Below, in pieces: positions 13,787 through 20,975 of a stretch of DNA of 20,975 nucleotides. The stretch is from Methanosarcinaceae archaeon (lineage in GTDB: Archaea; Halobacteriota; Methanosarcinia; Methanosarcinales; Methanosarcinaceae). Under the pieces are notes generated by a model. That model searched no databases. It was given only the letters and a program-made list of their open reading frames with translations, and was not told where the DNA came from. The DNA lies in NCBI GenBank assembly GCA_028690255.1, contig JAQVBP010000018.1, positions 6,375 to 27,349 on the forward strand, in the 5' to 3' direction. Positions within the stretch are counted from its first letter, which is position 1. Each line of letters opens with the position of its first letter. Both the position numbers and the translations under genes were made by a program.

Positions 13787-14584
13787 ATGCCTGTGATGAG
13801 TATACTCGGGTGCAGGATATTCGAAGACGAGATCGTGCACCTGATAGAAAACGATTCAGAAGTAAAAGAAGTGCTGGTTGTTGAAAACGAAGATTGTGAT
13901 GGCCTTATCCGAAAAATGGCCGGGGTCGGGATTTCTCATGTTGTCCTTCCCCTCGAAAAAATCTCTGAAAAATTAGAAGGAAAAGGAAGGGAAGGGTTTA
14001 TTCTTGTCGTTCATATGCTCGAACTTGCTCTCCATGCAGTCCCCGAAAATCTGAAAGAAACGGTCTATTTGAACGTGAAGCATCTGGCCCTTCATTCGGA
14101 CGGAATCCTGCTTTTTTACGGGCTTTGCGGAAACGTACTCAGGGATCTCGAAAAAGATCTGGATGGGCTTGGCTGCCCGGTCCGCATCCTCAAAGAGGAA
14201 AACGGGGAAATCGTGGATGACTGCATAGGCGCGGTGCTGGGGGGAAGAGGCCCCTACCTTGAAACTCTGAAAAAATGCCGGGGGGTGGGGACCTTTTTCC
14301 TGACCCCCATGTGGGCCTCCAACTGGCGGGAAATGATGATGGTAGGGGGGTTCTGCCAGGACCCTGAGGATATTGAAATGTCAAAGTTCGTCTTTGAGTC
14401 TGCTGGGTATAAAAAACTAGGAAAAATAAACACCGGGCTTTCCTACGAGAAAAACTTTGAAGAACAGGTCCGGGAATTTTCCGAACTCTTCGATTTTGAA
14501 ATCGAGGTCCTTGACGGTACTCTGGAGCTTGTTAGGAACTGTTACGTAAAAGCAAAGGAAGAAACTCTCAGAGCTCTCAACTGA
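13787..14584 (+). CDS. DUF1638 family protein
   Basis: A 265-residue soluble protein that I place in DUF1638 from its start (MSILGCRIFEDEIVHL), the central ILLFYGLCGN and the tryptophan-containing TPMWASNWREMM. Conserved cysteines occur in both ILGC and GLCG. From general knowledge, members occur in methanogens and acetogens, often beside corrinoid methyltransferase genes, and the biochemical role is not settled. The neighbouring CooC-like ATPase is compatible with a metal- or corrinoid-cofactor role, but that is inference. ATG at 13787 is taken as start, with AGTGG six bases upstream; a TTG two codons earlier is possible. TATTATATGTTATTATAT at 13724-13741 offers TATA elements. Confidence 0.82.
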   Translation: MPVMSILGCRIFEDEIVHLIENDSEVKEVLVVENEDCDGLIRKMAGVGISHVVLPLEKISEKLEGKGREGFILVVHMLELALHAVPENLKETVYLNVKHLALHSDGILLFYGLCGNVLRDLEKDLDGLGCPVRILKEENGEIVDDCIGAVLGGRGPYLETLKKCRGVGTFFLTPMWASNWREMMMVGGFCQDPEDIEMSKFVFESAGYKKLGKINTGLSYEKNFEEQVREFSELFDFEIEVLDGTLELVRNCYVKAKEETLRALN

Positions 14585-14710
14585 AACCTGGTTTTTGATC
14601 CTCTTTCCGGTCCGGTTTCCTTTTTCACCTCTATTTTCCTACTTCTTTCACTTTATTTAGTTTGCTTCTGTTTCCTCCCTTTCCCGGGTGCTTATGTTCT
14701 CGCCCCTTCC
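14585..14710 (+). terminator. Pyrimidine-rich tract after the DUF1638 gene
   Basis: For about 125 bases the plus strand is strongly biased to T and C, with several T4-T5 runs beginning within ten bases of the stop codon. Such U-rich RNA favours archaeal termination over a broad zone. There is no gene inside. A TATTTTAAA element follows at 14716-14724. Confidence 0.45.
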
Positions 14711-14743
14711 AGACCTATTTTAAAGATAAGCACATAATGGTAG

Positions 14744-16666
14744 ATGGTGGAGAAGGTGGAGAATGTGGAGATGGTGGACCTGAGTCATGAGTTGAGTCCT
14801 GAACAGAATCCCGATCCGAATTTTAAAGCGGATACTGAAAACAGTAACAGTTATATCGTGATCGCCGGGGAAGAAGGGGGGCCCCGCTCAAACAAGATGG
14901 GCGGGATCTGGAACGTAATCGATGCCGAAGCCCGGACTCTCGCGTCCCTTTCAGGTTCCGGGAAATTTGATGATTGTCCTGTCCCTCAAATTCTGGTCGC
15001 AGGCCCTTATTACGGGTACATGGGGGCTGACTGGAATAAGGGCCTGAACCGAATTACCGGGCTGGAGGATTTAGATCCCTTCCTACCTGATGAGGCTGTC
15101 TCCGGGGCCCTTAAAGCCCTTTCTGAAGAGGGGATCACTGTTTTGACAGGGGAAAAAAGGGTGGGGGGTGTGAAAATCGGCTACCTTTTGTTTCAGACCG
15201 ACAATTTCGGAAGGGTCCGGACAACATACAGAAACTCCGGCATCACGCTCGAAAACAGGGTCAAGGCCGAGGCCTATGAGCTCCTTGGCCTCAATTCCAT
15301 GAAATACGAGATGATGGAGAACGGGCCCGAATACACACATTACCTTTCCCTTTCCTATGCCCTTTCCGAATTTATACGGGTCCTTGTCGTTACAAATGGA
15401 GAAATCCGGCCCGAGAAAAAAGCAGGTTCAGCTCCTTTTCCGGACCGTGCCATCCCCTGTATGAAGGTTGCCCTGCACTGCCACGAGTTCGGGACCTTTC
15501 ATGCAATCGCAAGGCTGAAAAAGCTGGGCGTTCCCGTAAATACCGTTGCAACTTTCCATGCAACTCTTCCGGGCCGGACCGCGGGCAGCGGGGCCATCAC
15601 AAAACTCCGGAACAACGACAGCACCTGGCCTTCCGGGGTTTCCGAAAACCTGGCAGCCCTCGAAGCCCTGGCCTCCTGTGCCGACGTGGTCACGGCGGTC
15701 GGAGAGTCCACACGGCAGGAAGCCAGGCTCTTTTACGGGATTAACGGCATCGTGGTTCGGAATGGGATTTCCATCGATTCCGAACGAATTGATTGGGGGC
15801 GAAAAGAACGCTGTCTTGAAAAAATCCAGGTCTTCCTTTCGGAAAAGCTTTACACGCACTACGGAGGGAAAAAAATCGAGCCTGAAAAAATCATCCCTAT
15901 TTTCACAATCTCCCGCATAGAACTGGAAAACAAGGGCTATCCGGATCTGCTTGACGCCCTTGTGGCCCTCGAGCATATCATAAAAAACAGCATTCTTGAA
16001 GGGCATCTTGAGGAAGGGGTCAGGGTCGTATGCTTCCTTGTAACGGCCGAGGGTCCCAAGTCCAATCTGCCCGAGGGGTTTCCAGTCAATCTGCCCAGGG
16101 ACATTCTAGTAGGGAGCGAACTCCGCCTTCAGAACATGATCGAGGAGCGGGGGCTGGCATGTTCCAGGCTTGCCAGAGGCAGGCATTACGTGGCTGCAGT
16201 CCTCTATCCCCAGATAATTTCAGCCCGGGCCGGGGGGCTCGAAATGGAGGTTGGGGATTTTATGGCCGGGTGCTGCGCGGGAATTTTTCCTTCCCGCTAC
16301 GATCCCTTCCTGCTAACAGGGCTTGAGGCGGGAAGAGAGGTTACCCCCTGCGTGGTCAGTCGGATCTGCGGGTTCAGTGACGCGGTCAGAACCAACGAGT
16401 CTCTGATAGAGGGGTTGGGAGGGGTAATCATTGTTGATAATATCGACCTTTCTTACTATGAGGCCGTTCTTGAGTACGCCCTGGCGATGAGTTACTTTAT
16501 CCGTAATTTTATAGATGACAGGGTTAAATACAAACTGCTCTGCAGGGAGGCTTACCTTCTGGCAAAGGACATGGGCTGGGAAAAACCTGTGAGACAGTAC
16601 TATGAACTCCTGGTCGGGGCAAGGTTAAGCGAGCAGGTGGGGCCTGAAAGCGGCAAAAAATCATAA
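14744..16666 (+). CDS. GT3-like glycogen synthase family glycosyltransferase
   Basis: A 640-residue protein resembling eukaryotic-type glycogen synthase (family GT3), which adds glucose from a nucleotide sugar to an alpha-1,4-glucan. Matches in order: KMGGIWNVIDAEA near the N-terminus, VAGPYYGYMG, H245-C-H247-E with the following VATFHATLPGR (H272), NGI at the domain hinge, FTISRIELENKGYPDLLDAL, and the C-terminal IFPSRYDPFLLTGLEAG. In the last, D520-x7-E528 replaces the usual E-x7-E. The first nine codons are a GGTGGAG-rich stretch. With the TATA at 14716-14724 predicting a transcript start near 14746, the second ATG at 14771 (AGGTGGAG nine bases upstream) may be the true start. It is followed after five bases by the GalT-like gene, so they are probably one operon. 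Donor sugar is unknown. Confidence 0.85.
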   Translation: MVEKVENVEMVDLSHELSPEQNPDPNFKADTENSNSYIVIAGEEGGPRSNKMGGIWNVIDAEARTLASLSGSGKFDDCPVPQILVAGPYYGYMGADWNKGLNRITGLEDLDPFLPDEAVSGALKALSEEGITVLTGEKRVGGVKIGYLLFQTDNFGRVRTTYRNSGITLENRVKAEAYELLGLNSMKYEMMENGPEYTHYLSLSYALSEFIRVLVVTNGEIRPEKKAGSAPFPDRAIPCMKVALHCHEFGTFHAIARLKKLGVPVNTVATFHATLPGRTAGSGAITKLRNNDSTWPSGVSENLAALEALASCADVVTAVGESTRQEARLFYGINGIVVRNGISIDSERIDWGRKERCLEKIQVFLSEKLYTHYGGKKIEPEKIIPIFTISRIELENKGYPDLLDALVALEHIIKNSILEGHLEEGVRVVCFLVTAEGPKSNLPEGFPVNLPRDILVGSELRLQNMIEERGLACSRLARGRHYVAAVLYPQIISARAGGLEMEVGDFMAGCCAGIFPSRYDPFLLTGLEAGREVTPCVVSRICGFSDAVRTNESLIEGLGGVIIVDNIDLSYYEAVLEYALAMSYFIRNFIDDRVKYKLLCREAYLLAKDMGWEKPVRQYYELLVGARLSEQVGPESGKKS

Positions 16667-16671
16667 TTTAG

Positions 16672-17763
16672 ATGGAGTTTCCCGAAATGTCAGAAATCCG
16701 AAAACATTATTTTCTCGCCGATTACTGTATCATCGCCGAGGGCAGGGCAAAAAGGCCCTCGGACTTTGTCTTTGAACAGCCAGAGATGGGTCCGCGGGCT
16801 TCTTCTCCCGGGTCGGAATCAAAGTTGACATCGGAACCGGTAGCATCTTCCCCTCTTTCCCTTTCCTGTGTTTTTTGCGCGGGAAATGAAGGCAGGACCC
16901 CACCGGCTTCTGTGGTCTATAAAGACGGAACTCTTTTTGAAGAAGGTGCGGAAAGAGTACAGGACTGGGATGTAAGGTGTTTTCCGAACATTTATCCGGC
17001 TCTTTCTCCGGCTCCCCCTCCTACTCATTCTCCAGCTTTTCCTCCTATCCCTGCTTTTTCCGGGCTTCAGGGTTTCAGGTGCGAAGCTGTGCCTGGCTTT
17101 GGTTTTCATGAAGTGATTGTCGAATCTCCCGTCCACGGCAGGAATCTTGAGGTGTTTTCCGATGGGGAGCTAAGGCTGCTGATGCGGGTCTACAGGGACC
17201 GGGTGGCTCACTACAGGCAGCATGAAAAAATCCGTTATGTCTCTTTGTTCAAAAACTTCGGTAAAGCCGCAGGGGCCTCTCTTGAGCACTCCCACAGCCA
17301 GCTTCTTGCTTTGCCCCTGCTTCCTCCCTTGTTTGAAAAGGAACTGCAAGCAATCCGGGCCCTGGATCGCTGCCCTTACTGCGCTGTTCTTGAAACAGAA
17401 ATCCGGGCTGAACGCCTTATTCTGGAGAACAGGGACTGCATAGCCTTTGCTCCTTATTGTTCAAAAGTCCCTTTTGAAGTCTGGATCCTTCCGAAAAAAC
17501 ACGTATGTAGCCTGGAAACCTGTTCCGAGGATTTACTTTTTTCCCTGGGGGATATGCTCAGAGCCATTGTTTCAAAATACAGGGAAAAACTCATGGGGCC
17601 GGCCTATAACTGTATGTTCCATCTCTCCGAATCTCCGGAATATCACCTTTCCCTAAGGCTGATACCCCGGCTTTCTCTCCCCGCAGGCTTTGAGCTGAAC
17701 ACCGGGATTTATATAAATACCGTTTCTCCGGAGAGGGCGGCTTCCTGCCTGAGGGAAATATGA
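16672..17763 (+). CDS. galT: GalT-like hexose-1-phosphate nucleotidyltransferase
   Basis: Member of the HIT superfamily GalT branch, which transfers a nucleotidyl group between sugar phosphates through a histidine intermediate. RKHYFLADYCIIAEGRAKRPSDF is the usual start. C66-VF-C69 is the zinc pair, and AGASLEHSHSQ holds H206-S-H208-S-Q210, with H208 the expected nucleophile. A second C234-PY-C237 and the end YHLSLRLIPRL fit archaeal members. Two low-complexity inserts, Ser/Pro at about 42-61 and Pro-rich at about 103-125, are unusual. The ATG at 16687, with GGAG nine bases upstream, gives MSEIRKHYF and may be the true start. It directly follows the GT3 gene, so it may supply or recycle the nucleotide sugar for that enzyme. 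ADP-glucose phosphorylase-like activity is an alternative to galactose metabolism. Confidence 0.85.
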   Translation: MEFPEMSEIRKHYFLADYCIIAEGRAKRPSDFVFEQPEMGPRASSPGSESKLTSEPVASSPLSLSCVFCAGNEGRTPPASVVYKDGTLFEEGAERVQDWDVRCFPNIYPALSPAPPPTHSPAFPPIPAFSGLQGFRCEAVPGFGFHEVIVESPVHGRNLEVFSDGELRLLMRVYRDRVAHYRQHEKIRYVSLFKNFGKAAGASLEHSHSQLLALPLLPPLFEKELQAIRALDRCPYCAVLETEIRAERLILENRDCIAFAPYCSKVPFEVWILPKKHVCSLETCSEDLLFSLGDMLRAIVSKYREKLMGPAYNCMFHLSESPEYHLSLRLIPRLSLPAGFELNTGIYINTVSPERAASCLREI

Positions 17764-18303
17764 GTTCAGGATACTAATCAAAATACAGAGAAGATTTCTA
17801 CAGATACGTTTATTTACAATTAACAAGAGAATAAAATTCGGGGATGTATGTATTGGTAGAAGATTATGTGTGTATTGGCAAGAATAAAATTCGGGGATAT
17901 GTATTGGTAGAAGATTATGTGTGTATTGGTAAAAGATTAATACTTTCGGCTGTATTAGTTAATAAGATATTTTTACAGGAGATTATATTTTAGTATCTAT
18001 CGTCTGTTTGGAGTTTATATAACTTGTCGGTAGAGTAGGGATATTTTCAGCTAAGGGCTTATCACAAAAAAACATCTGCATATTTCACTTAAATACATTG
18101 ATTTTCAAGATCAAGCTCCTCAATAGAGCTTATGATGAGTGATAAATTGCACAGGTTATTTCAGTGGGTCCCAAGCGGCATTTCAGGCTCCGCATGCTTT
18201 TACTTTCACGCAGAAACTATCCTGACAGGAAAATTAAGACTTGTTTTTTCTTGCATATTCGGATTATGCACAATCATTTTAAAATTGTTGGTAACGTGAG
18301 TAT
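17764..18303. other. Intergenic region upstream of the GT4 gene
   Basis: These 540 bases contain no frame I would call a gene. They hold the roughly 53-bp direct repeat (17828-17931), AT-rich DNA around 17940-18020, an AGCTC/GAGCT hairpin near 18113-18130 and a TGCATA/TATGCA hairpin (18252-18270) 34 bases before the GT4 start. The length could hold an independent promoter with a structured leader for the GT4 gene. I recognise no known riboswitch. Confidence 0.5.
17828..17931 (+). repeat. Tandem direct repeat, about 53 bp, two copies
   Basis: Copies at 17828-17880 and 17881-17931 both read AGAATAAAATTCGGGGAT, then TATTGGTAGAAGATTATGTG and TGTATTGG. They differ by a two-base indel (ATGTATGT versus ATATGT) and one or two substitutions near the end. 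This is a recent local duplication downstream of the GalT-like gene. Confidence 0.9.
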
Positions 18304-19470
18304 ATGAAAAAGCTTCGTATAGGAATGTTTGCATGGGAAAGTTTGTATTCTATCAGAGTGGGGGGGATTTCTCCCCATGTCTCCGAATTATCTGAAGCTC
18401 TTGCAGCGAAGGGTCAGGAGGTTCACCTTTTTACCCGGAACCATGAAAACGGGGAAGAAGTTCTTGGAGGGGTCCATTACCATAAGGTGACTTTTGACCC
18501 CGCCGGGGGGGTCGTGGAGCAGATGAACCGCATGTGTGATGCCATGTACTGCCGATTTCTGGAGGTGCAGGAAAGGTGCGGAAAGTTTGATGTTTTACAT
18601 GGGCATGACTGGCACCCCGTAAATGTGCTCTGCAGGACAAAAGCCCGATTCGGATTACCTTTCGTGCTCACCTACCACAGTACGGAATGGGGGCGAAACG
18701 GGAATCACCACGGTGACCGGTGGGATGCTCGGGAGATTTCCCACAGGGAATGGCTCGGAGGCTACGAATCAGCGGAGGTGATTGCAACCTCCGGTATACT
18801 CAGGCACGAGATCCAGCATATCTACGGGATCCCTGACTACAAGATCACGAAAATCCCTAACGGGATCCGGGTGGGGAAGATCTGGAAAACACTTGACCCG
18901 GGGTCCATTAAAAAAAGTTTCGGGATACACCCCTGCGTTCCTGTAGTGCTTTTTACCGGACGGATGAGCTACCAGAAAGGCCCGGACCTCCTGGTCGAAG
19001 CTGCGGCCGGGGTTCTGAAAAAACGCAATGTTCACTTTGTCTTCATCGGGGAAGGAGAACTCCGTTCCGCGTGTGAACAGCGGGCCCGTGAACTCGGAAT
19101 TGCGGAGGCCTGCTCTTTTCTGGGCTATGCCCCCGACGGAACCGTGATTGACTGGTTCAATGCCTGTGACCTTGTCTGTGTGCCTAGCAGAAACGAACCT
19201 TTCGGGATAGTGGTGCTCGAAGCCTGGGATGCAAAAAAACCCGTGGTTGTAACCGATGCGGTTGCCCTTGTGGACAATTTCAAGACCGGAGTCGTTACCT
19301 ACAAGAGCCCGGAATCAATTGCATGGGGCCTCGATTACGTGCTTGAGGGGTTTGGCAGGAATCGGATGGGGGATAAGGGATTTTCTCTCATGAAATCAAA
19401 GTATAACTGGGATTCGATAGCCTCGGACACCCTGAAAGTATATGAAAAAGCTCTCAGAGGACGAAATTGA
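18304..19470 (+). CDS. GT4 family glycosyltransferase (GT-B fold)
   Basis: A 388-residue retaining GT-B glycosyltransferase. The donor-loop start VGGISPHVSELSEAL is at 19-33, LHGHDWHPVN and TYHSTEWGRN lie in the acceptor half, PNGIRVGKIW is at the hinge, and LFTGRMSYQKGPDLLVEA opens the nucleotide-binding half. The catalytic E298-x7-E306 is in NEPFGIVVLE. No membrane segment, so it acts on the cytoplasmic side. Likeness to bacterial-type glycogen synthases and trehalose or maltose glycosyltransferases in the HDWHP and THSTEWGRNG motifs suggests an alpha-glucan or glycoside product, but the donor is not readable. It lies in the same direction as the GT3 and GalT-like genes, though 540 bases away with its own likely promoter. 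Confidence 0.9.
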   Translation: MKKLRIGMFAWESLYSIRVGGISPHVSELSEALAAKGQEVHLFTRNHENGEEVLGGVHYHKVTFDPAGGVVEQMNRMCDAMYCRFLEVQERCGKFDVLHGHDWHPVNVLCRTKARFGLPFVLTYHSTEWGRNGNHHGDRWDAREISHREWLGGYESAEVIATSGILRHEIQHIYGIPDYKITKIPNGIRVGKIWKTLDPGSIKKSFGIHPCVPVVLFTGRMSYQKGPDLLVEAAAGVLKKRNVHFVFIGEGELRSACEQRARELGIAEACSFLGYAPDGTVIDWFNACDLVCVPSRNEPFGIVVLEAWDAKKPVVVTDAVALVDNFKTGVVTYKSPESIAWGLDYVLEGFGRNRMGDKGFSLMKSKYNWDSIASDTLKVYEKALRGRN

Positions 19471-19560
19471 AAATTAGCGAAAAAAAAGCAATAATAACAG
19501 CTTAGAAAGCCCCTCGATCTCAAAAGACTAAATAAGCGGACCCCAAAAAAGAAATGACCC

Positions 19561-19592
19561 AAAGGTTTCCGGAAAAAAAGGTTTCCGGAAAA
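19561..19592. terminator. Exact 16-bp tandem duplication of a palindrome between convergent genes
   Basis: AAAGGTTTCCGGAAAA occurs twice (19561-19576, 19577-19592). Each copy contains the perfect palindrome TTTCCGGAAA. The region lies between the ends of the GT4 gene and the DUF2150 gene. On the minus strand a T7 run falls between the two palindromes, so a bidirectional or minus-strand terminator is likely. Confidence 0.55.
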
Positions 19593-19641
19593 CTGATTTT
19601 AAAGCTCTTTCGAGGCCCGGGTCAGGTAGAGAGAATCAGAT

Positions 19642-20283
19642 TCAGTCTTCTTCCCCTTCTTCGTCAAATTGTTTGTAGCTATCCGTACCTACCATAGCTG
19701 CTGCTATGGAGTCGATCCCGTCAAGCCATTCCGTGACGAGTCCGAAAGGCAGTTCGGCCATAATTTCATCGGGCAGGCTCTCTCCTTTGATAACGGATGC
19801 TCCGCAGCGGGCGGTAAACTCCAGAGCTATCTGGAGTTCTTCATCTTCCTCGGCTTCGAGGGCTGCTTTTATGAGGTCTTCCAGGTTTTCGCCCACCTCA
19901 TAATCTCCCAGAACATAGCACTCAAAGGCAGCAAGTGTGCCTATAAGGGAGTTTTGTACGGAGTCAATCATAAGGTCAATATCATCGGAAATCGGGTCAA
20001 CCTTTGAAAGCACGATCTCTCGAATTTGTTCAATGATTTCCAGGGCCCCCTCATCGGAGAGTATACCCTTTTCAAACCGGGCTATGACCTTCAGGCAGGC
20101 GAGAATAACATCGTCTACCATGTTCACAAATATTGCGCTTTCTTTCCCGGATTGGTCCTCTGATTCCGATTCCTTTATCTCAAACCCGCTGTTCTTTACC
20201 TGGGCAAGCCAGTTCTCCCAGCGTTTCTGAGTATAAAATTCATAAGGAAATTTATTTAGTTCCTTCTCAGGCACGATTAACAC
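19642..20283 (-). CDS. DUF2150 family archaeal protein
   Basis: Assigned to DUF2150 from EFYTQKRWENWLAQVK near the N-terminus and the overall acidic helical character. No enzymatic motif is known for the family. The 213 residues are soluble, strongly acidic and end in DEEGEED. A serine/glutamate-rich linker follows the N-terminal segment, and the remainder is predicted helical. The frame opens with GTG at 20283. A second GTG at 20274 (giving MPEKELNKFPYEF) has GGTG six bases upstream, which is good Shine-Dalgarno complementarity, so it may be the real start. It lies 64 bases downstream of the UPF0179 gene on the same strand, and the two may share a transcript. Confidence 0.82.
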   Translation of the reverse strand: MLIVPEKELNKFPYEFYTQKRWENWLAQVKNSGFEIKESESEDQSGKESAIFVNMVDDVILACLKVIARFEKGILSDEGALEIIEQIREIVLSKVDPISDDIDLMIDSVQNSLIGTLAAFECYVLGDYEVGENLEDLIKAALEAEEDEELQIALEFTARCGASVIKGESLPDEIMAELPFGLVTEWLDGIDSIAAAMVGTDSYKQFDEEGEED

Positions 20284-20347
20284 CGCTTATAACATTTTTT
20301 ATTAAATTATCTATCATTCTTTTTATTACTAAAAGATGTTGTTGGGC

Positions 20348-20797
20348 TTACCAGGCCAATTTCACCTTTTTCAGGGAATGGCCGGCCGTGCATTCCGTGT
20401 CGATGTTTTCCAGGACCTCTACGATTTTGCATTTATCCTCTTTTAGAAGCTCTTCTGGGTGACAGATCTCGTATTCCTTACAGGCCGTTTTGTCGCATTT
20501 TGGGGGTTCATACACAAACGTTGCCCCTTCAACGGCTTTTCTGGATTCCACCGTTGCCGGGATAGGGGCCCTACTGACGTCCACGGCCACAACCCCGCTG
20601 TCGTGGAGGAAACACTTGTGGATTTCGTTGTTCCTGATCCTTTCAATCCGGTATCTGCGCCCGGCTTCAAGGTTCAGACAGGTGTTTTTCAACCTGCATT
20701 TCTCACATTCCGGCATCTCTCCTTTGAATATGAACTCCAGGCCCTCTCTTGCGAGACGTAATCCGATAAGGGTTATTTTTGTATCTCTTTCTGCCAT
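20348..20797 (-). CDS. UPF0179 family cysteine-rich archaeal protein
   Basis: A 149-residue archaeal-specific protein of unknown function that I recognise as UPF0179 from ITLIGLRLAREGLEFIF and the cysteine layout. Cysteines sit at 31, 34 and 40 (CxxCx5C), 62, then 101, 106 and 112, with more at 123 and 136. This suggests one or two iron-sulfur clusters or zinc sites. I chose the ATG at 20797, preceded by AGAAGGAAATATC, which has a good ribosome site. An ATG at 20851 adds 18 residues of AT-derived lysine- and asparagine-rich sequence. It heads a minus-strand pair with DUF2150. Confidence 0.85.
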   Translation of the reverse strand: MAERDTKITLIGLRLAREGLEFIFKGEMPECEKCRLKNTCLNLEAGRRYRIERIRNNEIHKCFLHDSGVVAVDVSRAPIPATVESRKAVEGATFVYEPPKCDKTACKEYEICHPEELLKEDKCKIVEVLENIDTECTAGHSLKKVKLAW

Positions 20798-20879
20798 GAT
20801 ATTTCCTTCTGATGTATTTTTGGGATTTTTTTCTGAGTTCCTTATCTTCAAAAATCCCTAAATCGATAAATTCAAATGA

Positions 20880-20913
20880 TTATGATGGTTTTTTAATTAT
20901 GATGGGTTTTTAA
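20880..20913. repeat. 17-bp tandem duplication upstream of the UPF0179 gene
   Basis: TTATGATGG-TTTTTAAT occurs twice with a one-base difference, beginning at 20880 and 20897, about 80-115 bases before the UPF0179 start on the minus strand. This places it at the likely promoter edge. The remaining bases to the right end show no gene. Confidence 0.7.
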
Positions 20914-20975
20914 TGTAGTATAATTGATTTCGAAATCCGGGGATTTAACACGGATATGCATAAATAAACGCGGAT

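Noticed and set aside
17764..18303. Riboswitch or tRNA in the long gap before the GT4 gene
   Set aside because: Only short simple hairpins are visible. There is no cloverleaf with a T-loop GGTTCRA and no known riboswitch core.

Overview
The window looks like a chromosomal segment of a methanogenic archaeon of the order Methanosarcinales, most probably Methanosarcina. This rests on a homocitrate synthase of the coenzyme B pathway (AksA type), a type II archaeal glyceraldehyde-3-phosphate dehydrogenase, archaeal-only families (DUF2150, UPF0179), a DUF1638 protein, TATTA/TTTATATA-type promoters with TTG and GTG starts, and AT-rich gaps full of short tandem repeats. The species is not assigned.

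Layout. Positions 1-14 hold the first codons of a minus-strand gene leaving the window. Next comes a minus-strand block: aksA (428-1654), then, after a 612-base repeat-bearing gap, gap -> inositol-phosphatase-like NADP(H) phosphatase -> NAD kinase (4987 down to 2267). The phosphatase and kinase are split by one base and keep the order of the fused protein known from Methanocaldococcus. A 582-base gap with a 17-bp tandem array leads to plus-strand genes: a COG2108-type radical SAM protein (5570-6670), a bacterial-type nicotinate phosphoribosyltransferase pncB (6963-8198), and two tandem paralogues (8430-9263, 9510-10382) built from strictly periodic 23-residue helical repeats. Convergent to these lie fxsA (10909-10505) and an MscS-type channel with a charged helical tail (12434-11196).

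The right half carries a CooC-like MinD/ParA ATPase (12696-13559), a DUF1638 protein (13787-14584), a GT3 glycogen-synthase-like protein (14744-16666) closely followed by a GalT-like nucleotidyltransferase (16672-17763), and a GT4 glycosyltransferase (18304-19470). These last three probably form a sugar or storage-polysaccharide module. DUF2150 (20283-19642) and UPF0179 (20797-20348) close the window on the minus strand.

The most unusual content is the pair of 23-residue-repeat proteins. The sequence shows they arose by duplication of gene plus upstream region. One copy appears to have ATA where its sister has ATG, and the other has an exactly duplicated TATA/promoter segment. The window is also rich in short tandem duplications (8, 16, 17, 21, 24, 27 and about 53 bp), most of them in promoters, leaders or terminators and one inside the CooC-like gene. 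I saw no tRNA, rRNA, CRISPR array or intact insertion sequence.
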